This document shows positions 7,376 through 16,766 of a stretch of 64,000 nt of DNA, piece by piece; within the stretch, counting starts at the first letter, position 1, and every line of letters starts with the position of its first letter. The position numbers were made by a program, and so were the translations under genes. This DNA comes from Dactylosporangium fulvum (GTDB lineage Bacteria > Actinomycetota > Actinomycetes > Mycobacteriales > Micromonosporaceae), in the NCBI RefSeq assembly GCF_025137375.1, contig NZ_CP073720.1, forward strand, positions 10,254,501 through 10,318,500. Reading direction: 5' to 3'. Under the pieces are notes generated by a model. That model was given only the letters and a program-made list of their open reading frames with translations. It ran no database searches and had not been told where the DNA came from.

Positions 7376-9742
7376 TCAGGCCGTGACCAGGATGGTCATG
7401 GACGTGCCGTTCTCGAAGAGCGTGAAGATCTTCACGCCGTTGTTCGGGACCTTGACGCCGTAGTAGACGTTGTTGGCCGGGTCCTCGCGGTAGTAGCTCT
7501 TGCTGTCGTCGAACAGCGGGTTGCCCCACTGGCCGCCGAGCGTGCTCGACGCGTTGCTCGCCCCGTAGTGCAGGGTGAACTGGTCCGTCTTCCGCATGGA
7601 GAACGGCGCGTCGAACGCCTGGATCCGCGGGCGCCACGGCGTGCCGTCGCCCTTCAGCACCAGGTCCGGGTGCGAGTCGACCGGCAGGATCATGCCCTCG
7701 CCGTGGTGCGTGCTCGTGTTGTTGTCCCGGTACGAGGTGTCCCAGTACGTGACCAGCAGGCCGGCCTGGTACGGGAAGTGCTCGACGAAGTCCGGCCGGT
7801 CGGCGAAGCCGAAGTTGTACGGGCCGGTCTTCATGTACTTGTCGTAGGACTCGTACGTGCGGTGCGAGGCGATGATGTAGTTGTCGTACTCGGTGGTGAA
7901 GCTGGCCCCGGTGGCACTGAAGCCGACCGCGGTCCAGCCGTTGGCACCGGACTCGGCACCGTCGGCGAAGATCGTGGTCGCACCGTTGGTCAGCTTGATG
8001 TTGTCGGCGAAGAAGCCCTGGCCACCGGCGGCCGGGTCGGTGCTGTAGCGGAACCGCAGGCCGATCGCCTTGCCCGCGTAGGCGGACAGGTCGAACGTGG
8101 CCGCGGCCCAGCCCGAGCTGGTGCCCTTGATACCGGCGCCGCCCTCCGACTCGGGCGCGTTGCCGATCGAGCCCTTCACCGGCTTGAACCCGGTGCCGTC
8201 GTCGACCTCGACGTAGGCGTAGTCACACGGGTCGGTGTCGCAGTCCTCGATGTCCCACGCCGCCTGGAAGCTCAGCGTCGAGGTACCGGCGGGCAGCGTC
8301 ACCGTGCGGGTGAGCGTGTTGTTCAGGTTGTTGCCCTGACCGCTCCACCACGACTTGCTTCCCTCCGGTGGGACCGGCAGGTTGGTGACGACCTTCTTCT
8401 TCGGCAGGTTCACGACGACGGCCTGCGGCTTCTTGCTGTTGTACTCGTGCGGTCCGAGGTCGACGAGCTTGGTCTGGCCGGCGTTGACCGTCTTGTAGTC
8501 CAGCCAGCCGAGCTGCAGCTTGTCCCACGCGCCGAGGTCGGCGGCGCGGGCCGCGATGCCGTTGTCGCCGGGCAGGCTGACCCGGCTCTGGCCCATGATG
8601 GTCCACCAGTTCACCGGATTCTCGGCGTTGCCGCCGGCGCCCGTGGTGTCGTAGTGGTCCGGCAGGCCGAGGTCGTGGCCGTACTCGTGCGCGAAGACGC
8701 TCAGGCCGCCGTTCTCCGGCTGGATCGTGTAGTCACGCACCCACAGGCCGGTGGTGCCGATCTGCGTGCCACCGAACTTGTTGTAGTCGGGGCCGGTGGT
8801 GGTGTTCTGGAACACGGCCCAGCGGTGGCTCCAGATCGCGTCCTCACCCTGGTACGGGTCGCCGTCGGCCTGGTCGCCGCCGGAGTGGACGATCTGGAAG
8901 TGGTCGATGTAGCCGTCGGGCTCGTTGAAGTCGCCGTCGTGGTCGTAGTCGTACCGGTCCCACGTGTCGTACGAGGCGAGCGTGGCCTTGATCTCGGCGT
9001 CGGTCTTGCCCTGGGCGTGCTGCCCGTCGACCCACGCGTTGATGGCGTCCTGGATGAGGTACCAGACGTTGCTGCAGTTGTTGGCGGCACACGGGTAACC
9101 GTTGGACCGGCCGTAGCGGGCCTCGTTGTACGGGACCTTCACCCAGTCGGTGACCATGCCGTCGACGCTGTAGCGGCCCGAGGACTGCTGCTCGTAGTAC
9201 GTCTTGAGCGACTCCGTGCCGTTGCCGGTCGCGAAGTACATGTTCTCGAAGTACTGCTTGCTGAAGTCCTGCCGCCAGATCGTCGAGTTGTCCACGGCAC
9301 GGTTCGGCGCCGGGATCTCGTTGTGCAGCGGGCCGTCGAAGCGGATCGGACCCTCGAAGTTCGGGCTGGTGTCCTGGTCCGGGTAGTTCGGGTGCCGCTG
9401 GTTGCCGAACTCTGCGAGCACGACGAAGATCTTGTCCGTCTTCTCGCGGCTCAGCTCGACGTACTTGTCGACGTGGCCCCTGCGCTTGTCGCCGATCTTG
9501 ACGACCGTGCTCGCTCCACGCTTCTCCGTGGCCGCCTGGCCTGACAGGACCTGGGACAGCGCGACCTCACGAGCCTCGCGCCGCTTCTCCTCAGCCGGGT
9601 TGGGCAACTCGTCGGAGGGCGACGCGGTGTCGAAGGACGGTGGCTGCTTGGCCGGGACGGCATGTGCCGCGCCTCCGCCGACGAACACCCCCATCCCCGA
9701 CGCAAGCGTGAGACTCAGCAGTCCCACGGTCAATTTACGCAC
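7376..9742 (-). CDS. Secreted M6-family (immune inhibitor A-like) metalloprotease
   Basis: The 788-aa protein has a Sec signal peptide (VRKLTVGLLSLTLASG...AAHA, about residues 1-28), a pro-region, and a zincin domain with H352-E-Y-G-H356-D-L-G-L-P-D362. The latter is the M6 signature HExxHxxGxxD. The C-terminal half resembles the jelly-roll/MAM-like domains of InhA. Upstream of the active site lies a DYDHDGDFNEPDGYID stretch that looks like a calcium-binding loop. The GTG start at 9742 has GGGAGG 5 nt upstream and places the signal peptide at the N terminus. It follows the cyclase/Crp operon on the same strand, so cAMP control is possible. Confidence 0.9.
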   Translation of the reverse strand: MRKLTVGLLSLTLASGMGVFVGGGAAHAVPAKQPPSFDTASPSDELPNPAEEKRREAREVALSQVLSGQAATEKRGASTVVKIGDKRRGHVDKYVELSREKTDKIFVVLAEFGNQRHPNYPDQDTSPNFEGPIRFDGPLHNEIPAPNRAVDNSTIWRQDFSKQYFENMYFATGNGTESLKTYYEQQSSGRYSVDGMVTDWVKVPYNEARYGRSNGYPCAANNCSNVWYLIQDAINAWVDGQHAQGKTDAEIKATLASYDTWDRYDYDHDGDFNEPDGYIDHFQIVHSGGDQADGDPYQGEDAIWSHRWAVFQNTTTGPDYNKFGGTQIGTTGLWVRDYTIQPENGGLSVFAHEYGHDLGLPDHYDTTGAGGNAENPVNWWTIMGQSRVSLPGDNGIAARAADLGAWDKLQLGWLDYKTVNAGQTKLVDLGPHEYNSKKPQAVVVNLPKKKVVTNLPVPPEGSKSWWSGQGNNLNNTLTRTVTLPAGTSTLSFQAAWDIEDCDTDPCDYAYVEVDDGTGFKPVKGSIGNAPESEGGAGIKGTSSGWAAATFDLSAYAGKAIGLRFRYSTDPAAGGQGFFADNIKLTNGATTIFADGAESGANGWTAVGFSATGASFTTEYDNYIIASHRTYESYDKYMKTGPYNFGFADRPDFVEHFPYQAGLLVTYWDTSYRDNNTSTHHGEGMILPVDSHPDLVLKGDGTPWRPRIQAFDAPFSMRKTDQFTLHYGASNASSTLGGQWGNPLFDDSKSYYREDPANNVYYGVKVPNNGVKIFTLFENGTSMTILVTA

Positions 9743-9895
9743 AGGTTCCTCCCTGGTGGGGCATGTAAGCACCAAGGCAATATGTCGATGCCTCGATGCA
9801 CCTGTCGCGAGAGAGTAGGGGCTGTGCGCACCGCTTGAAGATCGACTACTGGGTATGCGCATAGTTGCAAGGGTCAAAGCAAGGGTGACCCTCAT

Positions 9896-10552
9896 CTATT
9901 GAGCACGATCTCTCAACGCCGAGAGATCGTGGACGATCACGTGCAGGCGTCCCGTCTGAATCAAGCCTTCTTCGCGCAGCGTGCGCAGCGCCTTGGTCAC
10001 CGCCTCGCGCGAGGCCCCGGTCCAGCCGGCCAGCTCGTCCTGGGACAGCGGCAGGTTGATCCGCAGCCCGTCGCCGGTCTGCTCACCGAAGCGCTCCGCC
10101 AGCTCGATCAGCCGGGCGGCCACCCGTCCGGTGGTGTCGTACGCGCCGAACTCGATGCGCTTGCGGTCGGCGTCCCGCAGCCGGCGGGTCAGCTCCCGCA
10201 TGAGGAGGAACGAGACGCGGGCGTGGCCCAGGAGGTACCGCTCGAAATCAGGCGACGGCACAGACAGCGCGGTGACGGGTTCGAGCGCGGTCACGGTCGC
10301 CGAACGGGGACCGCCGTCGATCGCGGACAGCTCCCCGAGCAGCGCACCCGGGCCGCGGACGGCGAGCACGACCTCGGTGCCGGAGGCGGTGTCGGAGGAG
10401 ACCTTCGCCCGGCCGGAGCGCACGATGACCACCGACTCGGACCGGCTGCCCTCGCGGTAGATGACCGCGCCGCGCTTCCACTGTTTGTGATGCCCGGCTG
10501 CCTCCAGGGCGGCCTGCTCGTCAGGGTGCAACAGATCGAAGAACTCGGTCAT
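9896..10552 (-). CDS. Crp/Fnr-family transcriptional regulator
   Basis: The 218-aa protein has an N-terminal cyclic-nucleotide-binding domain with an intact phosphate-binding cassette (GELSAIDGGPRSATV, about residues 94-108: Glu, Arg and Ser present) and a C-terminal winged helix (LSQDELAGWTGASREAVTKALRTL, split here across the recognition helix). There is no Fe-S cysteine cluster. Its ATG overlaps the stop of the nucleotide-cyclase gene by 4 nt, so signal producer and probable receptor are translated together. Confidence 0.9.
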   Translation of the reverse strand: MTEFFDLLHPDEQAALEAAGHHKQWKRGAVIYREGSRSESVVIVRSGRAKVSSDTASGTEVVLAVRGPGALLGELSAIDGGPRSATVTALEPVTALSVPSPDFERYLLGHARVSFLLMRELTRRLRDADRKRIEFGAYDTTGRVAARLIELAERFGEQTGDGLRINLPLSQDELAGWTGASREAVTKALRTLREEGLIQTGRLHVIVHDLSALRDRAQ

Positions 10553-12456
10553 GACAAAGCCTCCACCGCGTACGCCCGGACTGTCTGCCGGCGACCTTTC
10601 ACTTCCAGGTCGCCGAGGAAGGCCGCGCGGGTCCGGTCGGCGACGGCGTCGAAGGTGGCGCCGCCGATCACGACCTGGCCGGGCTCGGCGATGGTCTGCA
10701 GCCGGGCCGCCACGTTGACCGCGTCACCCATCGCGTTGAAGCCGCGCAGCAGCTCGCTGCCGATGTTGCCGACCAGCGCCGGTCCGGTGTTGGCGCCGAC
10801 CCGGAACCGCGGCCAGTCCGGCCGGCCCTCGGCGATCTCCCGGACCGCGGCCTGCATCTGCAGCGCGGCGCGCACCGCCCGCAGCTCGTGGTCGGCCTGC
10901 CGGGCCGGCGCGTTGAACAGTGCCAGCAGCGCGTCGCCGACGAACTGCACGATCGTGCCGCCGTTGTCGAGGATGCACGGCACGGCGACGCCGTGGTACC
11001 GGTTCAGCATCTCGACGATGTCACCCGGCTCCACCGCCTCGGAGAACGTGGTGAACCCGCGCAGGTCGGCGAAGAGCGCGGTCACGTCGACGAGCTGGCC
11101 GCCGAGCGCGGCCTGGTCCGGGTCGGCGAGCAACGCGGCCGCGACGTCCGGCGACATGTACTGGCGGAAGAGCGTCGACAGCTGCCCGTAGAGCCGGGCG
11201 TTCTCGAGTCCGATCGACAGCTGGTTGGCGAGGGTGGCCCGCAGCTCCGCCCGGCCGCCGGGCGGGATCCGCACGGCGCCGGCGACCTGCCCCTTGACCG
11301 TGAGCGGAAGGGTGTCCGCGCCCCGCAGGTCGAGGCGCCCGTCGGAGATCAGCCCGATCTCGACGGGTCCGAACGAGGGCTCGACGGCGGCTGCGGCGGC
11401 CCGCAGGAACTCGTGCTCCCCCGCGCCGACCCGGGCCTGCTCCCCCACGGTCACCAGCGCGCCGAGCCTGCCGGACAGGTCCCGCTCGGCGAGCAGCGCC
11501 GCGGCCGCCCGGTCCAGGACCGCGGCCTGCTTCTCGGTCAGCCCGAAGCGCTCCGCCATCCGCACGGCCAGCCGCTCCGGCCGCTCGCCCCGCTCCGACT
11601 CCTGCAGCGCGGCGACGAGTTCCTCGAGCGCCGCCTCATACTGCGCCCGGACCCGCCGGGTCGTCTCGGCGACCGCGATGCCGTCGAAAAGCCCGGCGGC
11701 GGTGCCTTCCCGACGGTACTGGACGTAGGCGGAATAGCCGACGAAGAGGAAGGCGGTGGTCAGGATCAGGTGCCACTCCCACCACGACAGCCGCCACTTG
11801 TCGGCCAGTGTCACGGCGACCATCGCCTCGGCGAGCAGGACGAACGCCGTAACGACCGAGATCAGCACGGCGCTCGGCGCCCGCCGGTGGAGCAGGTAGA
11901 AGCGCACCGCCGCGACGAGGTACAGCACCACGGCCGCCAGCGCCGGCCACACCATCACGCCCTCGACCTCGCGGACCTGCGTCTGACGGCTCAACGGCGG
12001 CAGGTCCAGCAGCGAGACGACCATCCAGGCGAAGAGGATCAGCGCCAGCGCGACCCGCAGGCCCGACTGCCAGCGCGGGATGCCCGCGGGAAGTCGTAAT
12101 GACGACAGCACGGCCAGTACCGCTCCGATGATCAGACCCACCGCCATGGCGGTGTCGAACCCGGCGTTGGGGTGGCCGATCAGGACGCCCGGGGTGGCGA
12201 TCGCGTGCGCGAAGAGGAACCCCGCCGCCGCGAGGAAGACCAGGGAGACCAGGAACAGCCGGCCGTCCGAGCGGTTGTGCGCCGCGATGCTCATCGCCAC
12301 GCCGATCGCGACGTTGACGGCCGCCACCACGAGCACCAGCCAGAAGTGGGTCTGATGGTGCTGCCAGATGACATCGGCGTCGGGCACCGTCAGCAACAGC
12401 CAGAGTCCGGCGATCGGCAGCGCGAGATGCGCGGCCCAGACGACGACGCGAGGCAT
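10549..12456 (-). CDS. Membrane-bound class III adenylate/guanylate cyclase
   Basis: The 635-aa protein has about seven transmembrane helices in its first 260 residues, a linker with coiled-coil and GAF-like character, and a C-terminal class III cyclase domain. The two metal-binding aspartates are visible (LFADLRGF and FVGDALLALF), as is GDAVNVAARL. The usual Lys before the second metal Asp is Gln here (VQFVGD), a common variant, so ATP over GTP is inferred. The ATG at 12456 is preferred to a GTG at 12468 because GAAGGG lies directly against the latter. It forms an operon with the Crp-like gene. Confidence 0.88.
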   Translation of the reverse strand: MPRVVVWAAHLALPIAGLWLLLTVPDADVIWQHHQTHFWLVLVVAAVNVAIGVAMSIAAHNRSDGRLFLVSLVFLAAAGFLFAHAIATPGVLIGHPNAGFDTAMAVGLIIGAVLAVLSSLRLPAGIPRWQSGLRVALALILFAWMVVSLLDLPPLSRQTQVREVEGVMVWPALAAVVLYLVAAVRFYLLHRRAPSAVLISVVTAFVLLAEAMVAVTLADKWRLSWWEWHLILTTAFLFVGYSAYVQYRREGTAAGLFDGIAVAETTRRVRAQYEAALEELVAALQESERGERPERLAVRMAERFGLTEKQAAVLDRAAAALLAERDLSGRLGALVTVGEQARVGAGEHEFLRAAAAAVEPSFGPVEIGLISDGRLDLRGADTLPLTVKGQVAGAVRIPPGGRAELRATLANQLSIGLENARLYGQLSTLFRQYMSPDVAAALLADPDQAALGGQLVDVTALFADLRGFTTFSEAVEPGDIVEMLNRYHGVAVPCILDNGGTIVQFVGDALLALFNAPARQADHELRAVRAALQMQAAVREIAEGRPDWPRFRVGANTGPALVGNIGSELLRGFNAMGDAVNVAARLQTIAEPGQVVIGGATFDAVADRTRAAFLGDLEVKGRRQTVRAYAVEALS

Positions 12457-12599
12457 CGACGCACCCACCCTTCAAGGTCACTTCGGCGACATTGCAGCAG
12501 TTGCGTTGTGCGTCTTTGGACGCAGACACGCTACGCCAACCTCGGTCTCATATTCATCGACAGCACCTGACGGGTGCGATCACTCTGTGGGAGCCACCG

Positions 12600-13304
12600 A
12601 TGAAGTTCACGGGACCGATCATCACCCTGGGCGCCGGCCTGGTCGTCGCCGGCGTGCTCTACACGCTCAATGTCGACCTCAGCAACAACGTGGCGCGCAA
12701 CAACGCCGCGGCGACGCAGACCACAACCGCTGCGGCCCCTGCGGCCACCACACAGACGGCGGAGCCGCCTCCTCCTCCCGCGCCACCGTCAACGGCGGCG
12801 GTGACCGGTGACGGCAGCGGCCCGGCCGGCCAGCAGGGGACCGTGACGTACGCCGGCTCCGTCGCCGGCGGGGTGGCGTCACTCGCCATCGTCGTCAACA
12901 AGGGCAAGGCGATCGCGTACGTCTGCGACGGCAAGTCCGTCGAGGCGTGGCTGGAAGGCACCATGACCGACGGGCAGATCGTGCTGAAAGGGCCGAAGGG
13001 CAGCCTCGCGGGCACGTACGGCAACGGGCAGGCCAAGGGCAGCGTCACCGCCGGCAGCAAGACGTGGGAGTTCACCGTCAAGCCCGCGGCGGCACCGTCC
13101 GGCCTCTACCGCTCGGCGTCCGCGCTGCGCAACAGGCTCGACGCCAGCTGGGTCGTCCTGCCGGACGGACGCCAGGTCGGCGTCGACAACACGGGCGGCA
13201 ACCCGAAGCCGGCGCCGGCGTTCGACGTGAACACCAGGACCGTCACCGTCGACGGCACCACCGTCGCGATCGAGGCCAGCCTGCCCGCCGGCAGCGGTAG
13301 CTGA
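12600..13304 (+). CDS. Membrane-anchored secreted protein of unknown function
   Basis: The 234-aa protein has an N-terminal signal-anchor (TGPIITLGAGLVVAGVLYTL), a Thr/Ala/Pro-rich linker, and an extracytoplasmic beta-rich domain (residues about 75-234). A GGGAG 7 nt upstream supports the ATG. I do not recognise the family. It is the first gene of a tight three-gene unit (15-nt and 13-nt gaps) with a polytopic membrane protein and a Rieske protein, so a role in an envelope electron-transfer complex is inferred from context only. Confidence 0.7.
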   Translation: MKFTGPIITLGAGLVVAGVLYTLNVDLSNNVARNNAAATQTTTAAAPAATTQTAEPPPPPAPPSTAAVTGDGSGPAGQQGTVTYAGSVAGGVASLAIVVNKGKAIAYVCDGKSVEAWLEGTMTDGQIVLKGPKGSLAGTYGNGQAKGSVTAGSKTWEFTVKPAAAPSGLYRSASALRNRLDASWVVLPDGRQVGVDNTGGNPKPAPAFDVNTRTVTVDGTTVAIEASLPAGSGS

Positions 13305-13319
13305 ACAGGAGCCACGACG

Positions 13320-13949
13320 ATGTCAGCCCCGATGGAACAACCGCTGCCCGCAACCGACTCCTGGCCCGCGCCGGCGCAGCTGCCGCCGCCACCTCCCGTG
13401 GTCGGGCCGACCAGCCCGAAGACGGCCGCCGCGCTCATCGTGCCGGTGCTCGTCGGCTGCCTCGTCGCCGGCGCGCTCGGCGTCTACGGCAAGCTCCACG
13501 AACCGACCGGCATCGCGGTGAACGTCGCCGGCTTCTCCAGCCCGCAGACGGTCAAGGTCTGGCTGGCCACGCTGGCCTTCCTGCTGGCGCTGGTGCAGCT
13601 GTTCACCGCGCTCGTGATGTACGGCAAGCTCCCGGTGTTCCGCGACGCCTCCTGGCTCGGCGGTGTGCACCGCTGGTCGGGCCGGGCGGCGTTCATCGTG
13701 TCGATCCCGGTCGCGCTGCACTGCCTGTACGCGCTGGGCTTCGCCGACTACGACACCCGCGTGCTCGTCCACTCGCTGCTCGGCTGCTTCTTCTACGGCG
13801 CGTTCGCCATGAAGATGCTCGTCCTCGCCAAGAAGGGCGTGCCGAACTGGGCGCTGCCGGTCTTCGGCGGCCTCGTCTTCACGGGCCTGTCCGGCCTGTT
13901 CGTCACCTCCGCGCTGTGGTTCTTCACCACGTTCGGCGTCAAGTTCTGA
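13320..13949 (+). CDS. Polytopic membrane protein, DUF6529-like, possible haem-binding subunit
   Basis: The 209-aa protein has a Pro-rich cytoplasmic N terminus and about five transmembrane helices. Histidines lie near helix ends (GGVHRWSGR, ALHCLYAL, LVHSLLG), a spacing seen in b-type cytochrome and ferric-reductase-like proteins. Haem binding is an inference from these residues and from the Rieske gene immediately downstream. An AGGAG 8 nt upstream supports the ATG at 13320. The name DUF6529 is from memory of similar actinobacterial proteins. Confidence 0.75.
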   Translation: MSAPMEQPLPATDSWPAPAQLPPPPPVVGPTSPKTAAALIVPVLVGCLVAGALGVYGKLHEPTGIAVNVAGFSSPQTVKVWLATLAFLLALVQLFTALVMYGKLPVFRDASWLGGVHRWSGRAAFIVSIPVALHCLYALGFADYDTRVLVHSLLGCFFYGAFAMKMLVLAKKGVPNWALPVFGGLVFTGLSGLFVTSALWFFTTFGVKF

Positions 13950-13962
13950 AAGGGAACCTGCT

Positions 13963-14409
13963 GTGAGCAACCAGACGACTCGCCGAACCCTGCTGGCCGG
14001 TGCGGGCGCGGCGGGCCTCACCGCCGCTCTGGCGGGCTGCGCGGCATACGGCGACACGGGCGGCGGCGCCGCACCGGCCGACCCGGGAACCGGCGCGACC
14101 GACGGCGGCGCGGGCGCGCAAGGCGGCGGGTTCGCCAGGACCGGTGACATCCCGGTCGGCGGCGGCAAGGTCTTCGAGGATCAGAAGATCGTGGTGACCC
14201 AGCCGACGGCCGGCACCTTCAAGTGCTTCACCGCGGTATGCACGCACGCCGGATGTGTGGTGGGAGACGTCTCCGGCGGCACGATCAACTGTCCGTGCCA
14301 CGGCAGCAAGTTCAAGGTGGCGGACGGTTCGGTCGCGGAGGGCCCGGCGAAGAAGCCGCTCGCCGCGGTGGCCATCACGGTCGACGGCGACGCCATCAGA
14401 AAGGCCTGA
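13963..14409 (+). CDS. Rieske [2Fe-2S] iron-sulfur lipoprotein (Tat-exported)
   Basis: The 148-aa protein starts at GTG and has a twin-arginine signal (TRRTLLAGAGAAGLTAALAGC) that ends in a lipobox, so it should be folded in the cytoplasm, exported by Tat and lipid-anchored at Cys 26. The Rieske cluster ligands are all present: C93-T-H95 and C110-P-C-H113. It would pass electrons on the outer face of the membrane. The upstream gene encodes a possible membrane haem protein, which suggests a quinol- or reductant-linked complex separate from cytochrome bc1. A bidirectional hairpin terminator follows. Confidence 0.92.
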   Translation: MSNQTTRRTLLAGAGAAGLTAALAGCAAYGDTGGGAAPADPGTGATDGGAGAQGGGFARTGDIPVGGGKVFEDQKIVVTQPTAGTFKCFTAVCTHAGCVVGDVSGGTINCPCHGSKFKVADGSVAEGPAKKPLAAVAITVDGDAIRKA

Positions 14410-14425
14410 CTCCCACAGGGCCGAT

Positions 14426-14460
14426 CGCCCGGGTCAGTCCACATCGGACGGACCCGGGCG
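14426..14460. terminator. Hairpin terminator between convergent Rieske and ABC permease genes
   Basis: A 10-bp outer stem (CGCCCGGGTC / GACCCGGGCG) plus a 4-bp inner stem (GTCC / GGAC) closes a 5-nt loop, with one mismatch between stems. Its position between two gene ends suits bidirectional termination. Confidence 0.8.
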
Positions 14461-14468
14461 CCCGGTCG

Positions 14469-16766
14469 TCAGCACTGGACCGCGGGCTCCCGGCGGGCGG
14501 TCGCCGCCGCGGCCAGGGTGGCCAGCAGCAGGCAGAGACCGACGACGACGCCGATCACGGACCAGGGCACGACCAGGTCCACCGGCGCGCCGACCTGCTC
14601 GCTGAGGCCGGCGCGGATGCTCAGCAGCGCGGCGAACGCGACCACCCCGCCGAGGACCGCACCGATCAGCACGACAAACGCCGACTCGCCGACCACAAAC
14701 GCGAGGACCTGCCGTCGGGTCGCACCTGCCAGGCGCACGACCCGCACGTCCGGTGCCCGGCCCGCACCCGCCATCAGCAGGGTGTTGGCGACCGCGATCG
14801 CGCCGTAGCCGGCGGACACCCCGATGAGCATGAGCGTGGCCAGCCAGACCAGCCGGTCCTCCGCGCTGTCCGCCTCGGCCGCCCACGTCGCGACGTCAAC
14901 GACCCGCGCGCCCGATCCGGCCGGCGGCTCGACCGGCTCGCGCAGGTGGACGGCCGGCGCCAGCGCCGACGGGTCGTGGGCCCGCACGACGTCGCGGGAC
15001 AGCACCAGGTCTCCCCGCAGGTCACCGGTCGGGGCCACCGCGGCGACCAGCAGCGGGACCGCCTCGCCGTCGGCGAAGACCACCGTCATCGTCTCGCCGA
15101 CCCGCCGGTTCGTCGAGGCCGAGACGGTGACCTCCCCGGCCTGGGCGGCGCCCCCCGCGACGCCGACGGCGGTCAGCACGCCGTCGTCCGTGTAGACCGT
15201 CGTCGGCAACGGCGCGTCGGCCGGCAGGCCGGCGAACACGGCGTCGGACAGGCCCGGTGTCCGGTCCGGGACCAGCGCCCAGCGGGTGTCGACGTCCGCC
15301 GCGCGGCCCGCCGCATAGGCGTCGGTCGTGGTCCGGACCATGCCCGAGACCAGCACCGCGAAGGCGACCGTGAGGAGCACCGGCGCGGCGGTCGACGCGG
15401 TGCGGCGGGGCGCGGTCAGCGTACTCTCCCGGATGAGCTGCGCGATCGCACCGCCGCGGCACAGCCGCACGACCGGCGGCACCGCGGCGGGCGCGAGCAC
15501 GGCCGCCCCGGTGACCAGGGCCATGGCGCTGTACAGCGCGAACGTCGCGCCGTCCTGGGCGTCGCCGGAGGTGGCTGTCCCGATCGCGAGCGCGACCCCG
15601 GCCGCGACGGCGAGGCCGCCGACGATCCAGCGCGCCCGCCCCATCGGCCGCTGTTCGACGGCCGCATCCCGCAGCGCCTCCAGGGGCCGGACCCGGGCCG
15701 CCCGCCGCGCCGCCGTGGCCGCGCCCGCCAGCGCGACCAGCGGCCCGACGGTGAGCGACACGGCGATGGGCCACAGCGCGTAACCGACGGTGTAGGTCGC
15801 CGGCTCGAACCCGGCGTCGATCAGAACACGACCGAGTGCCGGTGCGGCCGCGGCGCCGATGAGCAGGCCGGCGACCGAGCCGGCACATCCGACCGCCAGG
15901 GCCTCGCCCTGGACCGCGCGCCGGATCTGGCGGGGCGTCGCACCGATCGCGCGGAGCAGGCCGAGTTCGCGGCGGCGCTGCGCGACCGTGAACGCGAACG
16001 TCGAGGCCACGACAAACACCGTGACGAACCCGGCCAGCGCGGCGGTGCCGGTGAGCACCTGCATGCCGATCCAGCGCGTCCGAGCGTCGGCCCGCGGCTC
16101 CAGCGCGCCGCGCGCCGACCCGGCGAGGACCCTTCCGTCACCGCCCACGACGGTCCGCGCGGCGGCGGCCACCCGACCGGGGTCGGCGCCCGGCGCCAGG
16201 ACCAGGCCGATCGCCCGCACACCGGGCGCCGCGGCCGCGGCGACCTCGTCCGCCACCAGCAGCAGGGGCGCGTCGACGACCCCGGTCACCACATACGGCG
16301 CCGGGCCGGCCGCGGTCAGCAGGGTCACCGCCGAGCCGGGCGCGAGTCCCAGGGCACGGTCGACGACCACCTCGCCGGCCTTCCGCGGCTCGGCGCCCGC
16401 CGTCAGGCCGAGGCCCGCCAGGCGGACGCTGGACCAGCCGTGGCCCTCGGACGGTTCCTGCCGCGGGCGGCCGTCGACGAGTGCCTGGACGTAGAAGGTC
16501 CGGTCCGGCACGGCGGCCGCGACACCCGGCACGGCGGCGAGGCGTGCGGCGAGGTCCTCGGCCGCGCGGGTGGACCAGGGCCGCGCCGGTGGGAACGGGT
16601 TGGCGGGTGTGTGCGCCTCGGTGCCCGCCACGACCACGGGCGCGGCGGCGAACCGGTCGGGGACGTGCGGGCGGCCCGCGGCGAGGAGCAGCATGGCGGC
16701 CGCGACGAGCGCCACCCCGATCGTGACCGCGACGAAGGCACCGGCGACCCGGCGGGCCCTCAGCAT
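14469..16766 (-). CDS. ABC transporter permease, FtsX/MacB-like
   Basis: The 765-aa membrane protein has an N-terminal helix, a large extracytoplasmic domain, and two FtsX-type permease blocks. The first has three helices around residues 235-350 (RRELGLLRAIGATPRQIRRAV signature), and the second spans the C-terminal 170 residues (VRVVRLAGATRRQVLAFVVGE). Such systems export or release lipids, lipoproteins or antimicrobial compounds. It overlaps the ATPase gene by 7 nt, so the two form one transporter operon, divergent from a two-component system that may control it. Confidence 0.9.
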   Translation of the reverse strand: MLRARRVAGAFVAVTIGVALVAAAMLLLAAGRPHVPDRFAAAPVVVAGTEAHTPANPFPPARPWSTRAAEDLAARLAAVPGVAAAVPDRTFYVQALVDGRPRQEPSEGHGWSSVRLAGLGLTAGAEPRKAGEVVVDRALGLAPGSAVTLLTAAGPAPYVVTGVVDAPLLLVADEVAAAAAPGVRAIGLVLAPGADPGRVAAAARTVVGGDGRVLAGSARGALEPRADARTRWIGMQVLTGTAALAGFVTVFVVASTFAFTVAQRRRELGLLRAIGATPRQIRRAVQGEALAVGCAGSVAGLLIGAAAAPALGRVLIDAGFEPATYTVGYALWPIAVSLTVGPLVALAGAATAARRAARVRPLEALRDAAVEQRPMGRARWIVGGLAVAAGVALAIGTATSGDAQDGATFALYSAMALVTGAAVLAPAAVPPVVRLCRGGAIAQLIRESTLTAPRRTASTAAPVLLTVAFAVLVSGMVRTTTDAYAAGRAADVDTRWALVPDRTPGLSDAVFAGLPADAPLPTTVYTDDGVLTAVGVAGGAAQAGEVTVSASTNRRVGETMTVVFADGEAVPLLVAAVAPTGDLRGDLVLSRDVVRAHDPSALAPAVHLREPVEPPAGSGARVVDVATWAAEADSAEDRLVWLATLMLIGVSAGYGAIAVANTLLMAGAGRAPDVRVVRLAGATRRQVLAFVVGESAFVVLIGAVLGGVVAFAALLSIRAGLSEQVGAPVDLVVPWSVIGVVVGLCLLLATLAAAATARREPAVQC

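Noticed and set aside
7313..9544. Long plus-strand ORF opposite the M6 protease
   Set aside because: Low-complexity Val/Arg/Ala translation; the opposite strand has a signal peptide and the HExxHxxGxxD site.
9743..9895. Crp binding site upstream of the M6 protease
   Set aside because: Short palindromes (TATGCGCATA at 9854, GTGCGCAC nearby) do not match the TGTGA-N6-TCACA form well enough to claim a site.
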